NCBI GenBank assembly: GCA_963706535.1
Contig: CAVPMU010000008.1
Coordinates: forward strand, 35,808 to 99,807
Source of the DNA: RPQJ01 sp963706535
GTDB lineage: Bacteria > Pseudomonadota > Gammaproteobacteria > Steroidobacterales > Steroidobacteraceae
Direction of reading: 5' to 3'
Length of the DNA stretch: 64,000 bases
In this document: positions 47,399 to 55,016 of the stretch, piece after piece
Position numbering within the stretch: the stretch's first letter is position 1
How the letters are laid out: each line of letters starts with the position of its first letter
Notes under the pieces: model-generated
What the model was told of the DNA's origin: nothing
What the model saw: the letters and a program-made list of their open reading frames with translations, nothing else
The model's database searches: none
Program-made: the position numbers and the translations under genes

Positions 47399-47899
47399 TC
47401 AGTCTCGTTCGAGTTCGTCGGCGACCAGCCCCAGGACCCGCGGCGCGAATCCGCGGCCGACGTGCGTCTCGCTCACTTCGACGTGGCGGACGTTCGGCGA
47501 CCACCTGTCGATGCAGGCCTGCCACGCCACGACACCGTCACGCCCGGAGTAAATCGCGGTGACGGGCACGCGCAGCGGTGTCGCATAGCGGTCCATGATC
47601 GCCCGCTCCATCTCGTCGAGGTCGTGACCGTTCGAGCGATACCACTCGGCCGTCGCGGTGCAACGGGGTCCGCCGATCACCGGACTGCCGAGCGTGACGA
47701 CCCTGCGGATCTCGTCCGGGTGCTCGCGCGCGTACTCGCGGGCGACGTTGCCGCCGAGGCTCCAGCCCACCAGCGCGACGGGTTCGCCGTGGGCCTCGAT
47801 CGACTCCTCGACGACGGCTTGCAGCCTGGCCCGCAGGCGCAGCTCGCGCAGCGCGTCGAGCCTGCCCGGCGGGGCGATCGGTTCATATTCGATGGTCAT
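47399..47899 (-). pseudogene. Alpha/beta-hydrolase (esterase) with internal deletion
   Basis: The N-terminus MTIEYEPIAPPGRLDALREL and the C-terminal half from RLQAVVEESIEAHGEP through the nucleophile VGWSLGG, GRDGVVAW and SETHVG match esterases of about 240 residues. Only 166 residues remain: the part between, near 47820, that should carry the oxyanion-hole strand (LPGxGA type) is absent, about 75 codons. The reading frame upstream is continuous with the GlxA-like remnant. Confidence 0.65.
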
Positions 47900-47993
47900 G
47901 GGGTCGCTACCGGCGTGGAGTATGCCTGCACCGATGGCCGGCGTGCATACACGCCGCGGGTACCGAAGCGGTATCCGCAGAAACGACGACCGG

Positions 47994-48952
47994 TCAGCCG
48001 CGCCGTCGGTGCCGCCGGCTGCCGTGCGGTGCGCTGCCCTCCCGCGCCATCCGCTTGACCCCGAAGCACTCGCGGTACTCGGCCGGTGACATGCCCGTGT
48101 GCCGCTCTCGAGCAACCGCTTCGCCACCGCCGTGCGCGTCGCCTGCAGGTAATCGCCGGGCGTCCGGCCGGTCGCCGTCTTGAAGCGGCGAATGAAGTTC
48201 CGCGCGCTCATGTGCCGCTCGCGCGCCAGGTCCTCGACCCGCAGCGGGCGCTTGAAGTTGCGCGAGATGCTCGCTTCCGCGGAACGGATCGAATCATCAT
48301 CGTGCGGCCGTGACAGCGGCAGCACGGCATACCCGGTCTGGCAGACGCGCGGCATGTCGATCACGAGTGATTTCGCGACCTGCAACGCGATGTCGTGGCC
48401 GCAGAACTTCTCGACGAGGTACAGGCTGAGGTCGATGGACGCGTATACGCCGCCGCTGCACAGGACGCGGCGGTCCCCGGTAACCATCTTCTCGGGACGC
48501 CACTTCACCGACGGGTAGCGTCGCTGCAATTCCCGCGCCGACGACCAGTGCGTCGTTGCCTCACGCCCGTCGAGCAGCCCGGCCTCGGCGAGGTACGCCG
48601 CCCCGACGCACGCGCCCGCGATGTACGCGCCCCTGGCCTCGTGGCGGCGCAGCCAGGCGTACATCTCACGGTGCGCGGCGAGCTGCGCATCCAGCGCAAT
48701 ACCGGCCGACGCTACGATGACCACGTCGGTCTTGCGGATCTCGCCGATGTCGGCGTCGGCCATCAGGTCCACGCCGTACGGGCTCGAGACCCGCTTGCCG
48801 CGGACCGATGCGGTCCTGACGCGGAACCTGGGCGACTCGGCGTCGCCGTGCATCTGGCTCCAGAGCCTGCCGGCACTGTAGAAGACCTCCGCCGGCCCCA
48901 GCGCGGTCGACGCGTAGCAGCCGCCCAGCAGCAGTACGGTCCCGTCGATCAT
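47994..48952 (-). pseudogene. GlxA-like AraC-family regulator with deletion in the HTH domain
   Basis: The first 240 residues are an intact DJ-1/PfpI-like sensor domain (VLLLGGCYASTALGPAEVF, AGACVGAAYLAEAGLLDG) and the AraC domain begins normally (VEDLARERHMSARNFIRRFKTATG). At about 48100 the sequence jumps from AKRLLESG to HTGMSPAEYRECF in another frame, losing about 25 codons of the second helix-turn-helix. The shifted end stops at 47994; the original frame runs on into the esterase remnant. Not expected to bind DNA normally. Confidence 0.75.
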
Positions 48953-49020
48953 CCGTGCGCTCCTCCCGGTCGACCCGGTCAACGCCCGACCGCAGCAGCG
49001 GCCGGGCGGCGCGCCATCGG

Positions 49021-49362
49021 TCACGCGGCAGTCGACGGATCGATGACACCGCTGATCTCGGCAACCCTGGTGGCCGGGAAACCGCTGATTCGCGCGTGTT
49101 CGTGGATGGCCCCGGGGCCGTCGGCGTAGACGAGAAGCTCGGGCTTCTCGAGCTCGAACACCTCGTCGATCGCGACCTGCTCGTCGAGGAAGCGCGCGGT
49201 CGCGCTGCGGACCGCTTCCAGCTGGACGAGCGTCGCCGGATTGGTCGTGGCGCCTGACGTGACTGGCGCCGCGTCGGACCCGTGGGCAAAGCTGGGCGGC
49301 GCCGAGACGATGCATGCCGCGGCCGCCAGGACTGCGAGGCTTGCGTGCAAGTGGATGTTCAC
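49021..49362 (-). CDS. Small secreted protein, probably shortened
   Basis: A 113-residue exported protein with a signal peptide (LAVLAAAACIVSAPPSFAHG). The segment ELEKPELLVYADGP resembles a block found in longer secreted proteins where it follows a variable segment, so an internal loss is possible. The start is GTG at 49362 with AGGAG 7 bases upstream. Function unknown. Confidence 0.45.
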   Translation of the reverse strand: MNIHLHASLAVLAAAACIVSAPPSFAHGSDAAPVTSGATTNPATLVQLEAVRSATARFLDEQVAIDEVFELEKPELLVYADGPGAIHEHARISGFPATRVAEISGVIDPSTAA

Positions 49363-49624
49363 CGGTATCTCCTGAGTGTCTGAACGTTCGTGGATGGCCG
49401 AATCTTCGTCGGCGTGCAGACTACGGCGCGCCCGCTCCGGAAGGAGGAGGCGCGAAAGACAATGAACGGCGGCGAAAATGACAACGGCACCGGACGGCTG
49501 CGGCGCCCACGAGTGGCTGCGCTGCGCCTGCACCGCCCCTGCTGCATGTCTCACGAGGCTTGACCGCCCCGGCCTCACATCGCAGGCTACGCCCAGCGCA
49601 GGGTTCTTGCTGCGCGGGGGTACG

Positions 49625-50137
49625 ATGAACAGGAACGCCTACTCGCACGAGGAACTCCTGCTGGCCGGCACCGGCCAGCTGTTCGGCGCGGATCGCGCAC
49701 GCCTGCCCATGCCGCCGATGCTGATGGTCGACCGCATCACCCGCATCACCAGCGACGGCGGTGCGAGCGGCCTCGGCCAGGTGGTCGCCGAGCTCGACAT
49801 CACACCCGACCTCTGGTTCTTCAGGTGTCACTTCGAGTCGGACCCGGTGATGCCGGGCTGCCTCGGCCTCGATGCGATGTGGCAGCTGATCGGCTTCTTC
49901 CTCTGCTGGCGCGGCGGCGAGGGTCGCGGCCGCGCCCTCGGCGTCGGCGAGGTGAATTTCACCGGACAGGTGCTGCCGACGAACAAGCTCGTGACCTACA
50001 CCGTGGACTTGAAGCGCGTGATCCTGCGCCGACTGCGGATGGGTATCGCGGATGCGACTCTTGCCGTCGACGGGCGCTGCATCTACACGGCCACGGACCT
50101 CAAGGTCGGCCTCTTCACCTCCACCGATTCCTTCTAG
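49625..50137 (+). CDS. fabA: 3-hydroxydecanoyl-ACP dehydratase/isomerase
   Basis: A 170-residue hot-dog enzyme that dehydrates 3-hydroxydecanoyl-ACP and isomerises the double bond, the branch point to unsaturated fatty acids. The catalytic residues are H69 (CHFESDPVMPG) and D83 (GLDAMWQL). It begins the fabA-fabB operon. The preceding 260 bases hold no gene and should contain its promoter. Confidence 0.9.
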   Translation: MNRNAYSHEELLLAGTGQLFGADRARLPMPPMLMVDRITRITSDGGASGLGQVVAELDITPDLWFFRCHFESDPVMPGCLGLDAMWQLIGFFLCWRGGEGRGRALGVGEVNFTGQVLPTNKLVTYTVDLKRVILRRLRMGIADATLAVDGRCIYTATDLKVGLFTSTDSF

Positions 50138-50149
50138 AAGGGCTGCCAG

Positions 50150-51367
50150 GTGCGTCGCGTAGTCGTCACGGGCATGGGTATCGTCTCCAGCATTGGCACG
50201 GGCCAGCAGGCGGTGCTCGAATCGCTGCTCGACGGTCGTTCGGGAATCTGCTTCAGCGAGCAATACCGGAAGATGGGCTTTCGCAGCCACGTCCACGGCC
50301 CGATCGACCTGCCGCTCGAGACGCTCATCGACCGCAAGCTCAGGCGTTTCATGAGCGACGGCGCCGCATACAACTACCTGGCGCTGCAGGAAGCGATCGC
50401 GCACGCCGCGCTCGAGGAAACCCATGTCTCCAATCCGCGCACCGGCCTGATCGTCGGCTCGGGCGGCGCCTCGACGGAGAACGTCGTGTGGTGCGCCGAT
50501 ACGGCCCGCCAGAAGGGCCCGCGCAAGGTGGGGCCGTACATGGTGACGCGCTGCATGAACTCCGCGATCACCGCCAACCTCGCCACCGCGGCGAAGATCA
50601 AGGGCATGAGCTACACGATCAGCTCCGCATGTGCCACCAGCGCGCACTGCATCGGCAACGGCGCCGAGCTCATCCAGATGGGCAAGCAGGACGTGGTGTT
50701 CGCGGGTGGCGCCGAGGAAGTGCACTGGGCCTCGACCGTGATGTTCGACGCCATGGGCGCGTTGTCGTCCTCGTACAACGACACGCCGGAAAAGGCCGCA
50801 CGCGCCTACGACGCGAACCGCGACGGCTTCGTCATCTCCGGCGGCGCCGGCATCCTCGTCCTCGAGGCGCTGGAGCACGCACAGGCGCGCGGCGCCAGGA
50901 TCCTCGCCGAGCTCACGGGCTATGGCGCGACCTCGGACGGTGCGGACATGGTGCAACCGTCCGGCGAAGGCGCCGTGCGCTGCATGCGGATGGCGCTGCA
51001 GGATGTGCGCCGTCCCATCGACTACCTCAACACGCACGGCACCAGCACGCCGGTCGGGGACGTCAAGGAACTGGAGGCCATCCGCGAGGTGTTCGGTGCG
51101 CGAACGCCGCCGGTCAGTTCCACGAAATCGCTCACCGGGCACGCGCTCGGCGCCGCCGGCGTCAACGAGGCCGTCTACTCGATGCTGATGATGCAGCACG
51201 GCTTCATCTGCGCGTCCGCCAACATCGAGCAACTGGACCCGGCCGCGGACGGTGTGGACATCGTCCGTGAGCGGCGCGACGGCGCACGGCTCGACGCAGT
51301 CATGTCCAACAGTTTCGGTTTCGGCGGCGCCAACGCCTCGCTGGTGTTCGAGCGGTTCGAAAAATAG
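50150..51367 (+). CDS. fabB: 3-oxoacyl-ACP synthase I (KAS I)
   Basis: A 405-residue condensing enzyme that extends the unsaturated intermediate from FabA. The active-site C161 lies in SSACATSAHC and the two histidines are in NTHGTSTPVGD and KSLTGHALGA. It starts with GTG 12 bases after fabA. Its stop codon TAG overlaps the first base of the palindromic repeat at 51367. Confidence 0.9.
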   Translation: MRRVVVTGMGIVSSIGTGQQAVLESLLDGRSGICFSEQYRKMGFRSHVHGPIDLPLETLIDRKLRRFMSDGAAYNYLALQEAIAHAALEETHVSNPRTGLIVGSGGASTENVVWCADTARQKGPRKVGPYMVTRCMNSAITANLATAAKIKGMSYTISSACATSAHCIGNGAELIQMGKQDVVFAGGAEEVHWASTVMFDAMGALSSSYNDTPEKAARAYDANRDGFVISGGAGILVLEALEHAQARGARILAELTGYGATSDGADMVQPSGEGAVRCMRMALQDVRRPIDYLNTHGTSTPVGDVKELEAIREVFGARTPPVSSTKSLTGHALGAAGVNEAVYSMLMMQHGFICASANIEQLDPAADGVDIVRERRDGARLDAVMSNSFGFGGANASLVFERFEK

Positions 51368-51407
51368 GGGACATTCACCCATTTTCGAAAAACAGGTGAA
51401 TGTCCCC
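51367..51407. repeat. REP-like palindromic repeat after fabB
   Basis: GGGGACATTCACC (51367-51379) pairs perfectly with GGTGAATGTCCCC (51395-51407) around a 15-base loop with TTTTCGAAAA. GGGGACA-type palindromes are known as REP/RAYT-associated sequences in gammaproteobacteria. It could also terminate fabAB transcription. It forms the end of the minus-strand reading frame at 51375. Confidence 0.65.
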
Positions 51408-51620
51408 TGTTTCGCCGGACCGCGCCGCGTCCTGCGCGGCCAGCAGTCGGGTCCCGGCGAGGACTCCACCGAGCCGCGCTTCCACGGTGGCGCGATATGC
51501 ATCGAGTGCCACGCGGGCCTCGACGAGGAAATCACCGCCGGACACCTGCGCACCCGCAACGCTGAACGAAACAAACGCGAGACACAGGGCGAGCGCAGCA
51601 GGGAAACGGCCGCGAGTCAT
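51375..51620 (-). pseudogene. Secreted protein truncated by the palindromic repeat
   Basis: An 81-residue frame with a signal peptide (FPAALALCLAFVSFSVAGA) followed by an Ala/Arg-rich helix (EARVALDAYRATVEARLGG). Its last ten codons (GDIHLFFENG) and the stop are read from the repeat, so the original gene was probably longer. No function can be named. Confidence 0.5.
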
Positions 51621-51809
51621 GGCTTGCCTCCCGCGTCCGACATCGGGCGGCGCTTGAATTTTCCGCCTGCGTGTCCGGGCCGGGAATACGCGACTGTGGC
51701 AGTCGAAACGGTCGCGGGCTCGAGGCGAACCCTGGCGCCTCGGGGTCGAAGCTGCGCCAGAGTCCCGGCCCAGTGGCTTCCACGGCTGACGACAATTCGA
51801 GAGGTGTGC

Positions 51810-52220
51810 ATGGAACCGAGGAATCTCGTGCTCACGGTCACGTTCGCGCTGGTGCTGGCCGGCTGCGGCAAGAAGGAAGCCTCCGCGCCCGCCGCTACGG
51901 CGACCGCCCCGGCAGCGACGACTGCGAGTGCTCCGTCACAGGCCGCGGCACCCACGACATCCGGGGTCGACGTGGGCGAGGACGTGTTCGGCAAGGCCTG
52001 CCGCGCCTGTCACGAGATGGGGATTGCCGGAGCACCGAAGCTCGGCGACGCGGCTGACTGGGCCCCGCGCATCGCGCAGGGCATGGACGTGCTCTACCAG
52101 CACAGCCTCGAGGGCTTCACCGGCAAGAAGGGCGTGATGCCGGCCAAGGGCGGCTTCACCACGCTGTCCGACGCCGAGGTGACCGCCGCAGTCGACTACA
52201 TGGTCTTGCGGGCGCGGTAG
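51810..52220 (+). CDS. Cytochrome c5-type lipoprotein
   Basis: A 136-residue class I cytochrome c. The N-terminus is a lipoprotein signal (LVLAGCGKKE), then a long Ala/Thr/Pro linker and one haem-binding site CRACH with preceding VFGKACRACHEMG. The sixth ligand is probably the Met in GVMPAKGG. It resembles cytochrome c5, an electron carrier in the periplasm. Confidence 0.8.
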   Translation: MEPRNLVLTVTFALVLAGCGKKEASAPAATATAPAATTASAPSQAAAPTTSGVDVGEDVFGKACRACHEMGIAGAPKLGDAADWAPRIAQGMDVLYQHSLEGFTGKKGVMPAKGGFTTLSDAEVTAAVDYMVLRAR

Positions 52221-52265
52221 TTCCGGCGGAAACGCCGGTGACTCGTCGTCACCGGCGCGCCTCGT

Positions 52266-53166
52266 TCAGGGCTTGATCTTCAGGACCTCGCCTGCCCCGG
52301 CCGTGACGCCGTGATTGGTCACGTAGATCGTTCCATTGGCGCCGACCGCGGCGGCGGGAAGGCGTTGGTCGCGTTCTCGACGACGTAGAGACTCCCGTCC
52401 GGCCCGAACGTGAGGTCCATGATCGCCTTGAATCCACCATCGCAATAGGGCTCGGGATCCTGTCCCGGCACGAACGGGAATCCGGTCAGCTGGCCGACGT
52501 ACAAGGCACCATCGGGGCCGCGCGCGACGGCGGTCGGAACGGACTCGATGGCAGGCGGCCCGAAGGGAAGTGGATTCGCCAGTGTCGGGAACACCGCCAC
52601 GGTCTCCACCTTGCCGTTGGCCGCGGCGCGCAACAATGCATTTGCACCGGCATCGGCGACTATAGGCGGCTGCCCGGCTCGGCGAGCACGCCGAAGGGGT
52701 TCGAATCGACAGCTCCTCCAGCCGGGTTCCCGTCGATTTCGTGCTGCACGATGTCGGCGACGACCTTCCACTTGCCGCTGGCCGCCATGTGGGCCAGCGA
52801 GCCCGAATACTGTCCGCCGAGCGCTTCCTGGAACTGCCGGTCACCGCCGAGTCCCAGCGTGACGTAGGCACCTCTGGACTCGAAGCCCTCCGCTACGCGC
52901 GACTGCTGCCCCTTCCACAGCCGCGTGATCGAGCCGGACCTGCCGAAACAGCGCGTTTCGCCGGTGGTGTCGTCGACCACGCACGTGTCGTTGCCGCCGC
53001 GGCCCGCCTCCGTGACATAAAGGGCACCGCTCGGCGCAAATGCGAGACCGCGCGGATTGTCGAGCCCGTTCGTCACCACCTCGGGGGATTGCGCGAAAGC
53101 GACCCCTGCGAGGGCCAGGGAACCGATGCCAGCCAGCGCAATAGACGCAGCACTGAAGAGTCTCAT
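52266..53166 (-). pseudogene. ScyD/ScyE family secreted beta-propeller protein, broken
   Basis: It starts with a signal peptide (MRLFSAASIALAGIGSLALAG) and GLDNPRGLAFAPSGALYVTEAG. Near 52675 a small slip moves the frame to IVADAGANALLRAAANGKV, and near 52350 another change loses about 25 codons before VGANGTIYVTNHGVTAGAGE, where the gene ends normally. Intact relatives are exported six-bladed proteins of unknown role. Expected to be non-functional unless the sequence has errors. Confidence 0.75.
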
Positions 53167-53197
53167 CCTTCCTCCCTGCCGGACGTCCCGGTCGATC

Positions 53198-54112
53198 GTG
53201 TCATTGTTGCGGATTCTGGTCCTCTTCCCTTTGAGCCTGATATCGCGTCGGTTCGCTCCGACGCAAGACGCACTGCAAGAGAAGCCGCAGCTCGCTCAGA
53301 TCCCGCCCCGCCGCGCGAACCCGGCGCTCTACAACGTCTCGACCGGTACGCAGGACACTGCCGATCGACAGTGGACACGTGCATACCTTGAAGGCACAGC
53401 GGATGCCATGGTGGGCCTCGAAGCGGAGAAACGCGCGAGCATGTATGACTTCGGTTCTCCCTGGATCATGGGCGATGGGGCGTCGCCGCTCAACCTCGAC
53501 CTCCAGCGCCACATGGATCGGGACTACAAGCTCAGCTGGTACGAGCAGTATGCGGAGGACTCAGAGCATGCGGCGGGGCTTGTATTTGCGAACTTCTACT
53601 GGCGCCTGAGACAGACGAATGTGGCGTCCCTCGATCGGCTGATGGCTCTCTCGATGAAAGCTTTCAAGCTGGCAGTCAGGGGTGCGAATGGGGTCTATGA
53701 TCTCGATGATTTTCTCGAGGCCGTCAAGGATGCCTCAGCGCCGAGCGAAACGGCGCTGCGCAACGCGATCGATACGGTCTGGCAGCAAATGGACGATCGC
53801 GATCCACCACCGGGCGGTTCCGCCCCGCTCGCGCCATCGTTCGTGGACGGATTGCCATACGGATGCAGCTACTACGGGCACAGCGTGTACTGCGTCTTCT
53901 GGAGCGCATCGGCGACGGCCCTTGGCTACGACGTGTGGGCGACTCTTGGCGGCGCATTCTACGAGTACTTGGGTACGACGGGACCAGGTGACACGGACGG
54001 ATACCTGTACGTCACGGTCAACGCAAACATGCGAGTGTTAGCCTGGAACCGGTACGGACACAGTGGGCTCTCTGCGGACAGCTTCAATGCGCCTCACACA
54101 CTCTGCAACTAG
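53198..54112 (+). CDS. Hypothetical protein, possible metallopeptidase C-terminal-like region
   Basis: About 304 residues from the GTG at 53198, which gives a signal-like start (LLRILVLFPLSLISRR); the true start is uncertain. The middle (SEHAAGLVFANFYWRLRQ followed by alternating helices) recalls the helical C-terminal half of M4/M36 peptidases, but no HExxH is present. The base composition is visibly lower in GC than the surroundings. It overlaps the next gene by 26 bases, so they are probably coupled. Confidence 0.4.
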   Translation: MSLLRILVLFPLSLISRRFAPTQDALQEKPQLAQIPPRRANPALYNVSTGTQDTADRQWTRAYLEGTADAMVGLEAEKRASMYDFGSPWIMGDGASPLNLDLQRHMDRDYKLSWYEQYAEDSEHAAGLVFANFYWRLRQTNVASLDRLMALSMKAFKLAVRGANGVYDLDDFLEAVKDASAPSETALRNAIDTVWQQMDDRDPPPGGSAPLAPSFVDGLPYGCSYYGHSVYCVFWSASATALGYDVWATLGGAFYEYLGTTGPGDTDGYLYVTVNANMRVLAWNRYGHSGLSADSFNAPHTLCN

Positions 54113-54809
54113 ATTCCTGGTGGGTAACTCGTCCGCGCTCCTGCTCGCGATCATGCTTGGAGCGCAGGCTGCGCACGCGGAGGTCGTAGTTGAAGACCCG
54201 CTCGCTCTACAGTTCGCCCGCGCTCGTAACATGACCATCGTGCGCGAACTTGCGGGTCTGCCACCCGACGTTGACAGAATCTTGAAACAAGCCTTTGCGA
54301 TGGCTGGCCTGGCGGAGATCGGCGAGAGCTGGAACAGGACGGACGTGGTGAGCACATCCGAGCCGAGGGCCCAGTTCCTGTACGCCGCACTGACCGAGGA
54401 GCTCGCGGCGGTGGTGTTGATCGGTGGCGGGTTTGGGGTCAGTACGCGGGTCATCCTGGCCGAGCGGGGTGCTACGAGCTACCGTCATTACACTTTGGGC
54501 AAGTTCGGGTCCGGTTTCCTTATGACCGGCTGGCGCAGCACAATTTGTCAAGGTACGATCACGCTATCAGGACGGGGACGAGGACGGCGATACCCTCGCC
54601 GCGAGCGACAGGTAATCTTCGATGCGCTCGCCACCGCACAGTCGTCCGTTGCGCGATTAGCGCAAGCCTGCCAAGTCATCGGGATCTCCGCCCGCACCGT
54701 GGAGCGTTGGCGGAAGAACCCTGAGGTTGGCGACCGTCGCACTGGACCTCATCGCCGCCCATGCAACGCGCTTACCTTGCGCGAGATAACACATCTTCCA
54801 GCATTTTGA
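54087..54809 (+). CDS. Secreted hypothetical protein fused to a transposase remnant
   Basis: A frame of 240 residues. The first 150 or so carry a signal peptide (SALLLAIMLGAQAAHAE) and an unrecognised domain (FAMAGLAEIGESWNRTDVV). From about 54540 the sequence changes to the N-terminal helix-turn-helix of an IS3-type transposase. The fusion is in frame and the product is probably a chimera without the native C-terminus. Confidence 0.5.
   Translation: MRLTHSATRFLVGNSSALLLAIMLGAQAAHAEVVVEDPLALQFARARNMTIVRELAGLPPDVDRILKQAFAMAGLAEIGESWNRTDVVSTSEPRAQFLYAALTEELAAVVLIGGGFGVSTRVILAERGATSYRHYTLGKFGSGFLMTGWRSTICQGTITLSGRGRGRRYPRRERQVIFDALATAQSSVARLAQACQVIGISARTVERWRKNPEVGDRRTGPHRRPCNALTLREITHLPAF
54540..54809 (+). 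mobile_element. IS3-family transposase remnant (N-terminal HTH)
   Basis: The reading RRYPRRERQVIFDALA, then ARLAQACQVIGISARTVERW and GPHRRPCNALTLREITHL, is the start of single-ORF IS3-family transposases. It stops after about 80 residues; the DDE catalytic domain is missing. No clear terminal repeats were found. Confidence 0.6.
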
Positions 54810-54873
54810 GCAGCCGGCGTAAGCTCCCCCTCCGCGTACACACCTGCGGCTGCGTGCTGCACGCCGGCTGGGG

Positions 54874-54910
54874 CTCTAAACCGCTCCATTACTCAACAGC
54901 GGGGGAACGT
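54874..54910 (+). repeat. Direct repeat A, left copy
   Basis: CTCTAAACCGCTCC followed by ACTCAACAGCGGGGGAACGT. A near copy lies at 63314-63349, in the same orientation, with a few mismatches and single-base gaps. Confidence 0.55.
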
Positions 54911-54943
54911 CGTACGACGGATAGCCCGGTTCGGTGCGATTGA

Positions 54944-54986
54944 GCGGAAGATCGGAGACGAGTTTCCGCGGGAACGACCGAACTGC
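54944..54986 (+). repeat. Repeat B, left copy
   Basis: A segment containing GACGAGTTTCCGCGGGAACG and ACCGAACTGC, nearly repeated at 61162-61204 in the same orientation. It lies just before the end of putA. Both copies are next to other repeat or mobile-element traces. Confidence 0.5.
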
Positions 54987-55016
54987 TTCCGAACCGCTCG
55001 CCGCGGGGGCAGGTCG

